From: Frankia sp. AgB1.9
GTDB taxonomy: Bacteria; Actinomycetota; Actinomycetes; Frankiales; Frankiaceae
Assembly (NCBI RefSeq): GCF_016786355.1
Contig: NZ_JADWYX010000031.1
Coordinates: forward strand, 27,656 to 91,655
Direction: 5' to 3'
Length of the DNA: 64,000 nucleotides
Positions 53,470 through 64,000 of this stretch are shown here, in pieces; within the stretch, counting starts at the first letter, position 1; every line of letters begins with the position of its first letter. Below the pieces are notes generated by a model. It was given only the letters and a program-made list of their open reading frames with translations, was not told the origin of the DNA and did not search any database. The position numbers and the translations under genes were made by a program.

Positions 53470-54993
53470 TCAGCCGGCGGCGAAGATCCGGGTGAACTCC
53501 AGCGGCTGCTGGTCGAGGCTGCTGCAGGTCGGCTGGGCGAAGCCGGCCGGTCCGCCGGGGCACGGCTGGTCGCGGGTCAGCGACCACATCGACAACCAGG
53601 CCAGCCCGTGGCCTGTGGCGAATGCGGCCAGCTGGCGGGCGTCAGCCTCACGGAACACCTCGGTGCTCGTGTCGTTGACGCCGATCATCGGCGTGACGGC
53701 GAGACGCGACCAGGCGTCGGTGTCCGAGAGCCCGAGCACGCCCTTCACCTGAGCCTGCGTCGCGGTTGCCGCGTCGATGGCGTAGCTGCCCATCTGGCCG
53801 TCAGGGTTCGGTGCGACGCCGTCGCCGAAGTCCATCGCCATGACATTGACTGAGCCGACTGCGACACCGCGCTCCCGCGCGTTCTCCAGGAGGGCCACGC
53901 CCGGCTGGGTCAGTCCGGAGGGCAGCACCGGCAGGGTGAACGACACGTCCAGCGGCCGGCCCTGGGCCGTCGCGTCCCGCTGGAGCTCGGCGATGGCCTG
54001 GTCACGCCGGTCGACCGCCGCGGCGTCGGACAGCGCCGCGCCCTCGATGTCGAAGTCCACCCGGCTCAGGCCGTAGGCGCTGATGACCTGGCCGTACGCC
54101 GTGGCCAACGCGGCCGGGCTGGCGCAGGCGCTCGCGAGCTCGGTGCCGTTCGCGCCCCCGAACGAGACCCGTACGTCACCGCCCAGCGCGCGCAGCTGAC
54201 CGATCTGGCCTGGCACCCCGTCCTGGTTCAGCTCGGACACCCCGCCCCACCTCGGGGTGCAGCCGCCCCCGCCGGCAAGCACGAACGCGAGCGTGTACGT
54301 CCGCACTCCGGTTGCCCGCGCGGCCGAGACCAGGTCGAACGGCGGGTACAGCGAGGTGTCGATGTAGGGCGCGAAACGGTTCGAGCCGGCGCCGGGCGAG
54401 GCGGTCGCCGGCGGCGCGGTGGCGGGCGGCGCGGTGGCGGGCGCCGACGTGGCCGTCTCGGTCACCGGCGGTGAGGCCGGCGCGGTGGCGGGTGGCGTGG
54501 CCGGGGGAACGGTGGTGGTGGCCGACGGCGCCGAGGTGGGCCCGGCGGGGTCGCCGCCCGGCGCGCAGGGGCCGCCATCGATCCGGCAGCCGGTCGGGTC
54601 GGCGACCGTGCCCGTCGTGCTCACCACGAAGCCGACATCGACCGCCGCGCCGGGCGCGAGCTCGGGCTGCCACGTCGCGGGTGTGACGGTCACGTGCTGG
54701 CCGCCCACCTGATACTGGGCGTTCCACAGCGAGGTGAGCCGCGCGCCGGCCGGCAGGTCGAACTCCAGGGTGAACCCGCGGGCGGACCCGGTCGTGTTCG
54801 TCACCGTGTAGTCGGCGGAGTAGCCGGTCTCCCAGGCCTGCGTCCGCGTGTAGGCAGCGCCGAGGACGGCAGCCGAGGCCGTGCCGGGAACGGTGAGGGC
54901 CAGCACGAGCCCAGTCGCCGCGGCCAACGCGGCCGCCGTGCCGGAGATGATCTGGCGGCGGCGCCGGCGGTGCCGACCCTGCTTCGACCACAT
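53470..54993 (-). CDS. Secreted chitinase: CBM2 carbohydrate-binding module plus GH18
   Basis: Extracellular chitinase. Sec-type signal peptide (1 to about 41, basic start then ATGLVLALTVPGTASA), CBM2-like module (about 42-140; Trp residues in RTQAWETGYSADYTVTN, SLWNAQY and ATWQPELAPG), a Pro/Thr/Ala linker with PPAT repeats (about 145-203) and a GH18 barrel. The catalytic DxxDxE motif is in YGLSRVDFDIEGAAL (E317), with the upstream SFGGANG strand. The ATG at 54993 has GAGGAGGT 8 nt before it. With the GH64 enzyme it forms a fungal-wall-degrading pair. Both genes lie where other actinobacteria join pheT to argC. Confidence 0.93.
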   Translation of the reverse strand: MWSKQGRHRRRRRQIISGTAAALAAATGLVLALTVPGTASAAVLGAAYTRTQAWETGYSADYTVTNTTGSARGFTLEFDLPAGARLTSLWNAQYQVGGQHVTVTPATWQPELAPGAAVDVGFVVSTTGTVADPTGCRIDGGPCAPGGDPAGPTSAPSATTTVPPATPPATAPASPPVTETATSAPATAPPATAPPATASPGAGSNRFAPYIDTSLYPPFDLVSAARATGVRTYTLAFVLAGGGGCTPRWGGVSELNQDGVPGQIGQLRALGGDVRVSFGGANGTELASACASPAALATAYGQVISAYGLSRVDFDIEGAALSDAAAVDRRDQAIAELQRDATAQGRPLDVSFTLPVLPSGLTQPGVALLENARERGVAVGSVNVMAMDFGDGVAPNPDGQMGSYAIDAATATQAQVKGVLGLSDTDAWSRLAVTPMIGVNDTSTEVFREADARQLAAFATGHGLAWLSMWSLTRDQPCPGGPAGFAQPTCSSLDQQPLEFTRIFAAG

Positions 54994-55202
54994 CGTGGGG
55001 TGACCTCCTCGGTGGGCGTTGGTGCCGGAGGCTAGCCAGCGCGCGGGCCGGCGCCGCCTCACCTGAGGCAGCCGAGAAGGTCTCTTAGGACTGGCTTAGT
55101 GGTTGGAGTGGAAGTTCCCTGGAACGGGGGCATCCCCCGGCGGTGCACACCACCCGAAACGAGCGGGGCGCTCGGACCGGCATCGAAAAATACTGGATGG
55201 CC

Positions 55203-55218
55203 ATGCGTCTTCGTGCAT
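55203..55218. promoter_or_regulatory. Possible ARG box upstream of argC
   Basis: ATGCGT (55203-55208) and GTGCAT (55213-55218) are near-inverted half-sites 13 bp before the argC ATG, followed by AATTGC, similar to streptomycete ARG operators built on TTGCAT/ATGCAA. The AT-richer GAAAAATACT just upstream may be the -10. ArgR (60766) would bind here with arginine. Confidence 0.4.
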
Positions 55219-55230
55219 AGAATTGCGGCC

Positions 55231-56295
55231 ATGGGCATGACAGCGGCGGTCATCGGCGGCAGTGGCTACGGCGGCGGCGAGCTCCTGCGCCTGCTGCTCG
55301 CGCACCCGGAGATCGAGATCGGCGCGGTGGCCGCGCACACCAACGTCGGCGAGGACATCGCGGACCTCCACCCGCACCTGCCCAGCCTGTATGGGCAGAC
55401 GTTCGTGGACACCGCCGCGGCGGTCGCGAGCGGCGCCGAGGTGATCTTCCTGGCGCTGCCGCACGGCCGCTCCGCCGAGGTCGCGGCCGCCATCCCGACC
55501 GGCATCAAGGTCGTCGACCTGGGCGCGGACTTCCGGCTGGAGAGCGCCGACGCCTGGGCGAAGGCCTACGGCGGTGCGCACGCCGGCACCTGGACCTACG
55601 GTATGCCCGAGCTGCCCGGCGCCCGCGCCGCCATCGCCGCCGCCGAGCGGGTCGCCGCCCCCGGCTGCTACCCGACCGCGGTGACGCTCGCGTACGCGCC
55701 GCTCGTCGCCGCGGGCGTCATCGACCCGTCGGACCTGGTGACGGTCGCCGCCAGCGGCACCTCGGGCGCCGGTCGAGCCGCCAAGGCCAGCCTGCTCGGC
55801 TCCGAGGTGATGGGCGACGTGACGGCCTACAAGGTCGGCCGCCACCAGCACCGGCCGGAGATCGTCCAGAACCTCACCAAGGTCGCGGCCACCGGCGTGC
55901 CGGGGCCGGCGGCGACGGTGAAGGTGTCGTTCACCGCCTCGCTCGCCCCGATGCCGCGCGGCATCCTCGCGACCTGCACGGCGAGGCCGACAGACAAGGC
56001 ATCCACCGACGGTCTCGGCGCCGACCTGGCCAGCGGCATCCTGCGCGCCTACTACGACGACGAGCCGTTCGTGACGGTGCTGCCCGCCGGCCGCTGGCCG
56101 CGTACCTCGGCCACGCTCGGCAGCAACACCGTCCACCTGCAGGCGACCTACGACGAGGACGCTGACCGGGTCGTCGTCGTCTCGGCGCTCGACAACCTGA
56201 CCAAGGGCGCCGCCGGCCAGGCGATCCAGTGCGCCAACCTGATGCTCGGCCTGCCGGAGACCATGGGCCTCCCGCTGACCGGCCTCGCCCCCTGA
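55231..56295 (+). CDS. argC: N-acetyl-gamma-glutamyl-phosphate reductase
   Basis: NADPH reductase, third step of arginine synthesis. The Rossmann motif [19 protein letters not shown], the catalytic Cys in [20 protein letters not shown] and HQHRPEI are conserved. ATG 55231 (or 55237, two residues later) begins just before the Rossmann strand; the longer upstream frame is not credible and no strong ribosome site is seen, so the transcript may have a very short leader. Length 354 is normal. Confidence 0.96.
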   Translation: MGMTAAVIGGSGYGGGELLRLLLAHPEIEIGAVAAHTNVGEDIADLHPHLPSLYGQTFVDTAAAVASGAEVIFLALPHGRSAEVAAAIPTGIKVVDLGADFRLESADAWAKAYGGAHAGTWTYGMPELPGARAAIAAAERVAAPGCYPTAVTLAYAPLVAAGVIDPSDLVTVAASGTSGAGRAAKASLLGSEVMGDVTAYKVGRHQHRPEIVQNLTKVAATGVPGPAATVKVSFTASLAPMPRGILATCTARPTDKASTDGLGADLASGILRAYYDDEPFVTVLPAGRWPRTSATLGSNTVHLQATYDEDADRVVVVSALDNLTKGAAGQAIQCANLMLGLPETMGLPLTGLAP

Positions 56296-56318
56296 ACCCC
56301 GCGAAACGCCTCCCAGCA

Positions 56319-56350
56319 GCGCAGAACCCCATAGGCGCAGAACCCCAGAA
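56319..56350. repeat. 16-bp direct repeat in argJ leader
   Basis: GCGCAGAACCCCATAG (56319-56334) followed directly by GCGCAGAACCCCAGAA (56335-56350), just before the GAGGAA ribosome site of argJ. Confidence 0.75.
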
Positions 56351-56363
56351 TCGAGGAACGCAG

Positions 56364-57521
56364 GTGAGCGTCACCGCCCCGAAGGGCTTCCGGGCCGCCG
56401 GAGTCGCGGCCGGGCTCAAGCCGTCCGGGCGTCCGGACGTCGCGCTCGTCGTCAACGACGGGCCGTCCGATGCCGCGGCCGCCGTGTTCACCACCAACCG
56501 GGTGCAGGCCGCGCCCGTCCAGTGGACCCGCCAGGCGCTGGCCGACGGCCGGCTGCGCGCCGTCGTCCTCAACTCGGGCGGGGCCAACGCCTGCACCGGC
56601 CCGGACGGCTTCGCGGACACTCACTTCACCGCCGAGCACGTCGCGAAGGCGCTCGACCTGGGCGCCGGCGACGTCGGGATCTGCTCCACCGGCCTGATCG
56701 GGGTCCGGCTGCCGATGGACCTGCTGCTCAACGGCGTCACCCGGACCGTCGCCCAGCTCTCCGCCGACGGCGGCCCGGCCGCCGCCGAGGCGATCCGGAC
56801 CACCGACACCGTCAGCAAGCAGGCGGTCCGCTCGTCCGCCGACGGCACGGTCACGGTCGGCGGCATGGCCAAGGGCGCCGCGATGCTCGCCCCGTCGCTG
56901 GCGACCATGCTCGTCGTGGTGACCACCGACGCCGTCGCCGACGCGGCGACGCTGCACCGGGTGGTCAGCGAGGCGACCCGGCTGACCTTCGAGCGGATCG
57001 ACTCCGACGGCTGCCTGTCGACCAACGACACCGTGCTGCTGCTCGCCTCCGGCGCGTCCGGCGTGACGCTCGCCGAGGCCGAGCTGACGGGGCTCGTCAC
57101 CGACGTCTGCATGGACCTCGGCAAGCAGATGATCGGCGACGCGGAGGGCGCGACGAAGGACATCGCGATCACGATCACGGGTGCCGCCAGCGAGCAGGAC
57201 GCGCTGGAGGTCGGCCGGGCGGTCGCCCGCAACAACCTGCTCAAGTGCGCGCTCTACGGCAAGGACCCCAACTGGGGCCGGGTGCTGGCCGCGATCGGCA
57301 CCACGAAGGCCGCCTTCGAGCCCGACGAACTCGACGTCGCGATGAACGGCGTCTGGGTCTGCAAGGCCGGCGCCCCGGGGGAGTCCCGCGACCTGGTCGA
57401 CCTGTCCGGGCGCGAGATCGCCATCGTCGCCGACCTGCACGCCGGCACCGTCGAGGCGACGATCTGGACCAACGACTTGACCGACGGCTACGTCTACGAG
57501 AACTCGGCCTACTCCACATGA
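56364..57521 (+). CDS. argJ: Bifunctional glutamate N-acetyltransferase / ornithine acetyltransferase
   Basis: Recycles the acetyl group from N-acetylornithine to glutamate. It self-cleaves before a Thr in [20 protein letters not shown] (the Ala-Thr-Met site), and contains [18 protein letters not shown] and [23 protein letters not shown] at 56364 after GAGGAA; upstream in-frame residues are in the repeat-containing gap. Length 385. ATGA overlap with argB. Presence of both ArgC/J and cyclic pathway explains absence of an argA or argE here. Confidence 0.97.
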   Translation: MSVTAPKGFRAAGVAAGLKPSGRPDVALVVNDGPSDAAAAVFTTNRVQAAPVQWTRQALADGRLRAVVLNSGGANACTGPDGFADTHFTAEHVAKALDLGAGDVGICSTGLIGVRLPMDLLLNGVTRTVAQLSADGGPAAAEAIRTTDTVSKQAVRSSADGTVTVGGMAKGAAMLAPSLATMLVVVTTDAVADAATLHRVVSEATRLTFERIDSDGCLSTNDTVLLLASGASGVTLAEAELTGLVTDVCMDLGKQMIGDAEGATKDIAITITGAASEQDALEVGRAVARNNLLKCALYGKDPNWGRVLAAIGTTKAAFEPDELDVAMNGVWVCKAGAPGESRDLVDLSGREIAIVADLHAGTVEATIWTNDLTDGYVYENSAYST

Positions 57522-58503
57522 GCTTGCTGAACGGCGCCGAGGCGGCGCCGGCGCAGGCGCGGGGGCCGGCGGCCACCGCGCGGGGGCACGCGGCGCTGCC
57601 GAAGACCCAGGTGCTGGTCGAGGCGCTGCCGTGGCTGGCCCGGTTCCACGGCGCGACCGTCGTCATCAAGTACGGCGGCAACGCGATGGAGAGCCCCGAG
57701 CTGCGCGAGGCGTTCGCCGAGGACGTCGTGTTCCTGCGGCTGGCCGGGATCCGGGTCGTCGTCGTGCACGGCGGCGGCCCGCAGATCACCGCGCACCTCA
57801 ACCGGCTCGGGGTCCAGTCGAGCTTCGTCGGCGGCCTGCGGGTCACTACCCCGGAGACGATGGAGATCGTCCGGATGGTGCTCGTCGGCCAGGTGAACCG
57901 GGACGTCGTCGGACTGATCAACAACCACGGCGCGTTCGCGGTCGGCCTGTCCGGCGAGGACGCGAACATGTTCACCGCGCAGCGCCGCCCCGCGATCGTC
58001 GACGGCGAGGAGGTCGACATCGGCCTCGTCGGCGACGTCGTCGAGGTGGCCCCGGAGACGATCAACGCGCTGCTCGACGCCGGCCGCGTCCCGGTCGTCG
58101 CGACGGTCGCCCGCGGCGAGGACGGCAACGTCTACAACCTCAACGCCGACACCGCCGCCGCCGCGCTCGCCGTCGCGCTGGGCGCCCTCAAGCTCGTGGT
58201 GCTGACCAACGTCGAAGGCCTGTACGCGGACTGGCCGAACTCCGACGAGGTCGTCAGCGAGCTGCCAGCCGACCAGCTGCAGGACCTGCTGCCGACCCTG
58301 TCCTCCGGGATGATCCCCAAGATGGAGGCCTGCCTGCGGGCCGTCGACGGCGGGGTGCCGCAGGCCCACGTGCTCGACGGACGGGTCCCGCACGCCGTCC
58401 TGCTGGAGATCTTCACCGACGACGGCATCGGCACCCTGATCACCCCCACCGTCAAGGAGGACGCCGTGGCGCCCGCCCTGACCCCGAGCACCGGAGGAAC
58501 CCC

Positions 58504-58507
<4 letters not shown>
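57518..58507 (+). CDS. argB: Acetylglutamate kinase
   Basis: Phosphorylates N-acetylglutamate; usually feedback-inhibited by arginine. [58 protein letters not shown] and [20 protein letters not shown] are canonical. An N-terminal helix of the arginine-sensitive type ([17 protein letters not shown]) precedes the kinase fold, after about 25 Ala-rich residues; the C-terminus has a short Pro/Ala tail. Overlaps argJ (ATGA) and argD (TTGA). Length 329. Confidence 0.97.
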
Positions 58508-60765
<2,258 letters not shown>

Positions 60766-60785
<20 letters not shown>

Positions 60786-61326
60786 GGTGACGCCGCTGAC
60801 CAAGCGGGCCCGGCACGCCCGGCTCGCCGCGCTCATCGGGGCCCATCCGGTCCGCTCGCAGACCGAGCTCGCCCGGCTGCTCGCCGCCGAAGGGGTCCGG
60901 GTCACCCAGGCCACACTCTCGCGCGACCTGGACGAGCTGGGCGCGACGAAGGTCCGCGGCCAGGACGGGCAGCTGGTCTACACCGTCGACCCGGGGCTCG
61001 CCCCGGTCGAGCTGGTGCGGCTGCCCCTGTCCAGGCTCTGCGAGGACCTGCTGGTCTCCGCCGAGGCGAACGGTGACCTGGTCGTCCTGCGTACCCCGCC
61101 GGGCGCCGCGCAGCTGTTCGCCTCCGCGCTCGACCGCGCCGCGCTCCCGGAGATCATGGGGACGATCGCCGGCGACGACACCATCCTGGTGGTCTGCCGC
61201 CTGATCCCGGTGCCGGACGAGCCGGCGGACGGTCTCGACGCCCCGGCATCGGCCCCCTCCGGCCCGCGGCTGGCCGCCAGGCTCCTCGGCCTGGCCGAGG
61301 GACGCGCCACGCCGCCCGAAGGGTGA
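60766..61326 (+). CDS. argR: Arginine repressor
   Basis: Hexameric arginine-sensing repressor of arg genes. N-terminal winged helix ([38 protein letters not shown]) and C-terminal arginine-binding/oligomerisation domain with [18 protein letters not shown]. Length 186 with a Pro/Ala tail. The ATG at 60766 is the fourth in a row of repeated ATG/GTG-containing 20-bp units; there is no conventional Shine-Dalgarno directly upstream apart from CCCCAAG. It directly follows argF and probably controls the argC promoter. Confidence 0.96.
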
Positions 61327-61387
61327 CGCAGGTCCAGGAAACGGGCACGACCGCGACGAAGGTTCGCGCGTACCAGAGAACCGCGTG

Positions 61388-61415
61388 ACGCGGGCCGCTG
61401 ACCTGCGGCCCGCGT
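61388..61415. terminator. Perfect 11-bp hairpin between argR and argH
   Basis: ACGCGGGCCGC (61388-61398), loop TGACCT, GCGGCCCGCGT (61405-61415). Lies 22 bp before the argH start, with AGGGAG following. Could be a terminator with argH reinitiating from its own promoter, or a leader structure. Confidence 0.6.
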
Positions 61416-61436
61416 GGACATAGGGAGTTGCTTCAG

Positions 61437-62905
<1,469 letters not shown>

Positions 62906-62906
<1 letters not shown>

Positions 62907-63604
62907 TGCCTGACCCCGGCTCGCCGGCGGCCCCGGCGCCGCTCCCGGCGAACTTCTACGCCCGGCCCGTGCTGGCCGTCGCGCGCGACCTGCTCGGCGC
63001 GACGGTCCGGCACGGGCCGGTCTGCGTGCGTCTCACCGAGGTCGAGGCCTATACGGGCCCCGATGACCCGGCCTCCCACGCCGCGCGGGGACCGACGCCC
63101 CGTTCGGCAGTGATGTTCGGTCCGCCTGGCCACGCCTACGTCTACTTCGTGTACGGCATGCACTGGTGCCTGAACATCGTCTGCGGGCCGGCGGGGACGC
63201 CGTCGGCGGTGTTGGTCCGCGCCGGTGAGGTGGTGGCTGGAGTGGACCTGGCGAGGGCGCGGGCCCCCCGGCTGGTCGACCGCGACCTGGCCCGCGGCCC
63301 CGGCCGTCTCGCCCGGACTCTCGGAGCCGACGGCAGCCTCACGGGATCGCCCGTCATTGGCGGAGGGCCGCTGGTCGTCGAGCGGGGGACCCAGGTGGAC
63401 GACACCCAGGTCTGCACGGGGCCACGGATCGGCCTGCGGGTGGCGGTCGAACGGCCGTGGCGGTTCTGGGTGGCCGGAGATCCGACCGTGAGTGCCACCA
63501 AGGGCCGGACCGCGCCGGTGACCCGCGTGGGGCCGGACCTTCAGTGGGCTGGACCTGCACTGGGGCCGGCAGACCAGCCTCCCATACCTGATGAGATCGT
63601 CTAG
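62906..63604 (+). CDS. DNA-3-methyladenine glycosylase (AAG/MPG family)
   Basis: Base-excision repair glycosylase removing alkylated purines. [40 protein letters not shown] (catalytic Glu), [20 protein letters not shown] and [20 protein letters not shown] are the family core. It starts with GTG overlapping the argH TAG stop (TAGTG), so is coupled to argH, as in other actinobacteria. Length 232, slightly long, with a poorly conserved C-terminus. tyrS often follows in relatives but is absent here. Confidence 0.94.
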
Positions 63605-63655
63605 ATGCGTCCCAGCATGTGTGACGCAGGTCACATCGATTTAAGCCGTCTGCGT

Positions 63656-63685
63656 TTGACGCTTGCCGTCGCACGACCGTAATGT
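63656..63685 (+). promoter_or_regulatory. Likely rRNA operon promoter
   Basis: TTGACG (63656-63661), 18-bp spacer, TAATGT (63680-63685): close to housekeeping sigma consensus in otherwise GC-rich DNA. Its position before the rRNA-type leader motif suggests an rrn promoter driving rightwards out of the window. The remaining 63605-64000 sequence has no protein gene. Confidence 0.6.
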
Positions 63686-63931
63686 TCTCCTCACGGCGCC
63701 GAACACGGCGGGCCGGAGCCCCCCACGGGGAGCTTCTGGAGAAAGACCGCAGAGCGGTCAGACACTCCAAATCGCCCTCGGCGCCGACACGGTCTCGAAC
63801 TGAGATATCTGGGGCGTGGCGGTCACCGCACTGGCGGAGGACCAGACACGATCCATCCGATCCTTCGGAAAAGGCGAACAATCGCGCCGGTAGTTCACCC
63901 GTCAGGGTGGGCCCGGTTCATGCGTCCGCTC

Positions 63932-63953
63932 CTTGAGAACTCAACAGCGTGCC
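63932..63953 (+). promoter_or_regulatory. rRNA operon leader motif
   Basis: CTTGAGAACTCAACAGCGTG followed by CC matches the leader sequence typically found upstream of actinobacterial 16S rRNA genes (boxA/antitermination region). The 16S gene itself should start to the right of base 64000. NusB, encoded at 7590, acts at such sites. Confidence 0.7.
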
Positions 63954-64000
63954 ATAGAAGTCAGTGCCATAAAACCCCGTCTGTGGGTGGCGCTGGTCTG

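Overview
The window is very GC-rich, densely coded DNA from a filamentous-type actinobacterium. Gene order and content (BldD, actinobacterial integration host factor, BldD/pyr, def-fmt-rsmB, rib, infC-rpmI-rplT and arg blocks, helicase-dead PriA, many GTG/TTG starts) fit the Frankia/Parafrankia/Pseudofrankia group best. That placement is inference; only phylum level is secure. Almost everything is chromosomal core metabolism. The accessory material is confined to a few gene junctions.

Layout. 1-6.9 kb: aroE (5' cut by the window), mltG, a small unknown protein, an A24 prepilin peptidase, then the coupled shikimate genes aroC-aroK-aroB-aroQ. 7-8 kb: efp and nusB, converging on bldD. 9.1-19.6 kb: the pyrimidine block pyrR-pyrB-pyrC-(PH-like membrane protein)-carA-carB-pyrF, headed by a PyrR-type RNA operator; pyrD is missing from its usual place. 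19.9-27 kb: ihf, gmk, rpoZ, coaBC, metK, priA. 28-33.5 kb: rsmB, fmt and def on the minus strand, with a vapBC toxin-antitoxin pair wedged between fmt and def, then rpe and a RibD-like deaminase. 33.7-36.8 kb: an FMN riboswitch and ribE-ribBA-ribH. 37-42.3 kb: a huge proline-rich MinD/ParA-like ATPase and an SseB-family protein, separated by about 1 kb of repeats. 42.9-50.4 kb: infC-rpmI-rplT, a SPOUT RNA methyltransferase, an orphan histidine kinase, pheS-pheT. 50.4-55 kb: a minus-strand accessory block with a DUF692 (MNIO) enzyme, a Gly/Cys/His-rich membrane-anchored small protein and a likely partner, then a Tat-secreted GH64 glucanase and a secreted CBM2-GH18 chitinase. 55.2-62.9 kb: argC-J-B-D-F-R and argH (no argG), then a 3-methyladenine glycosylase and, at the right edge, what looks like the promoter and leader of an rRNA operon.

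The most unusual content is non-coding. Four copies of an exactly 75-bp imperfect palindrome lie just downstream of genes. Six inverted repeats of different sequence all have a spacer of exactly 27 bp and are concentrated in two gene-free intervals (27.0-28.1 and 40.0-41.0 kb). Several genes (efp, pyrB, pyrF, argJ, argR) carry short tandem repeats directly abutting their start signals. The best protein-level candidate for a little-described system is the MNIO / Gly-Cys-His peptide cassette at 50.4-52.0 kb. Several starts are non-canonical and were chosen from Shine-Dalgarno position and family N-termini, notably ATC for infC and CTG for nusB.
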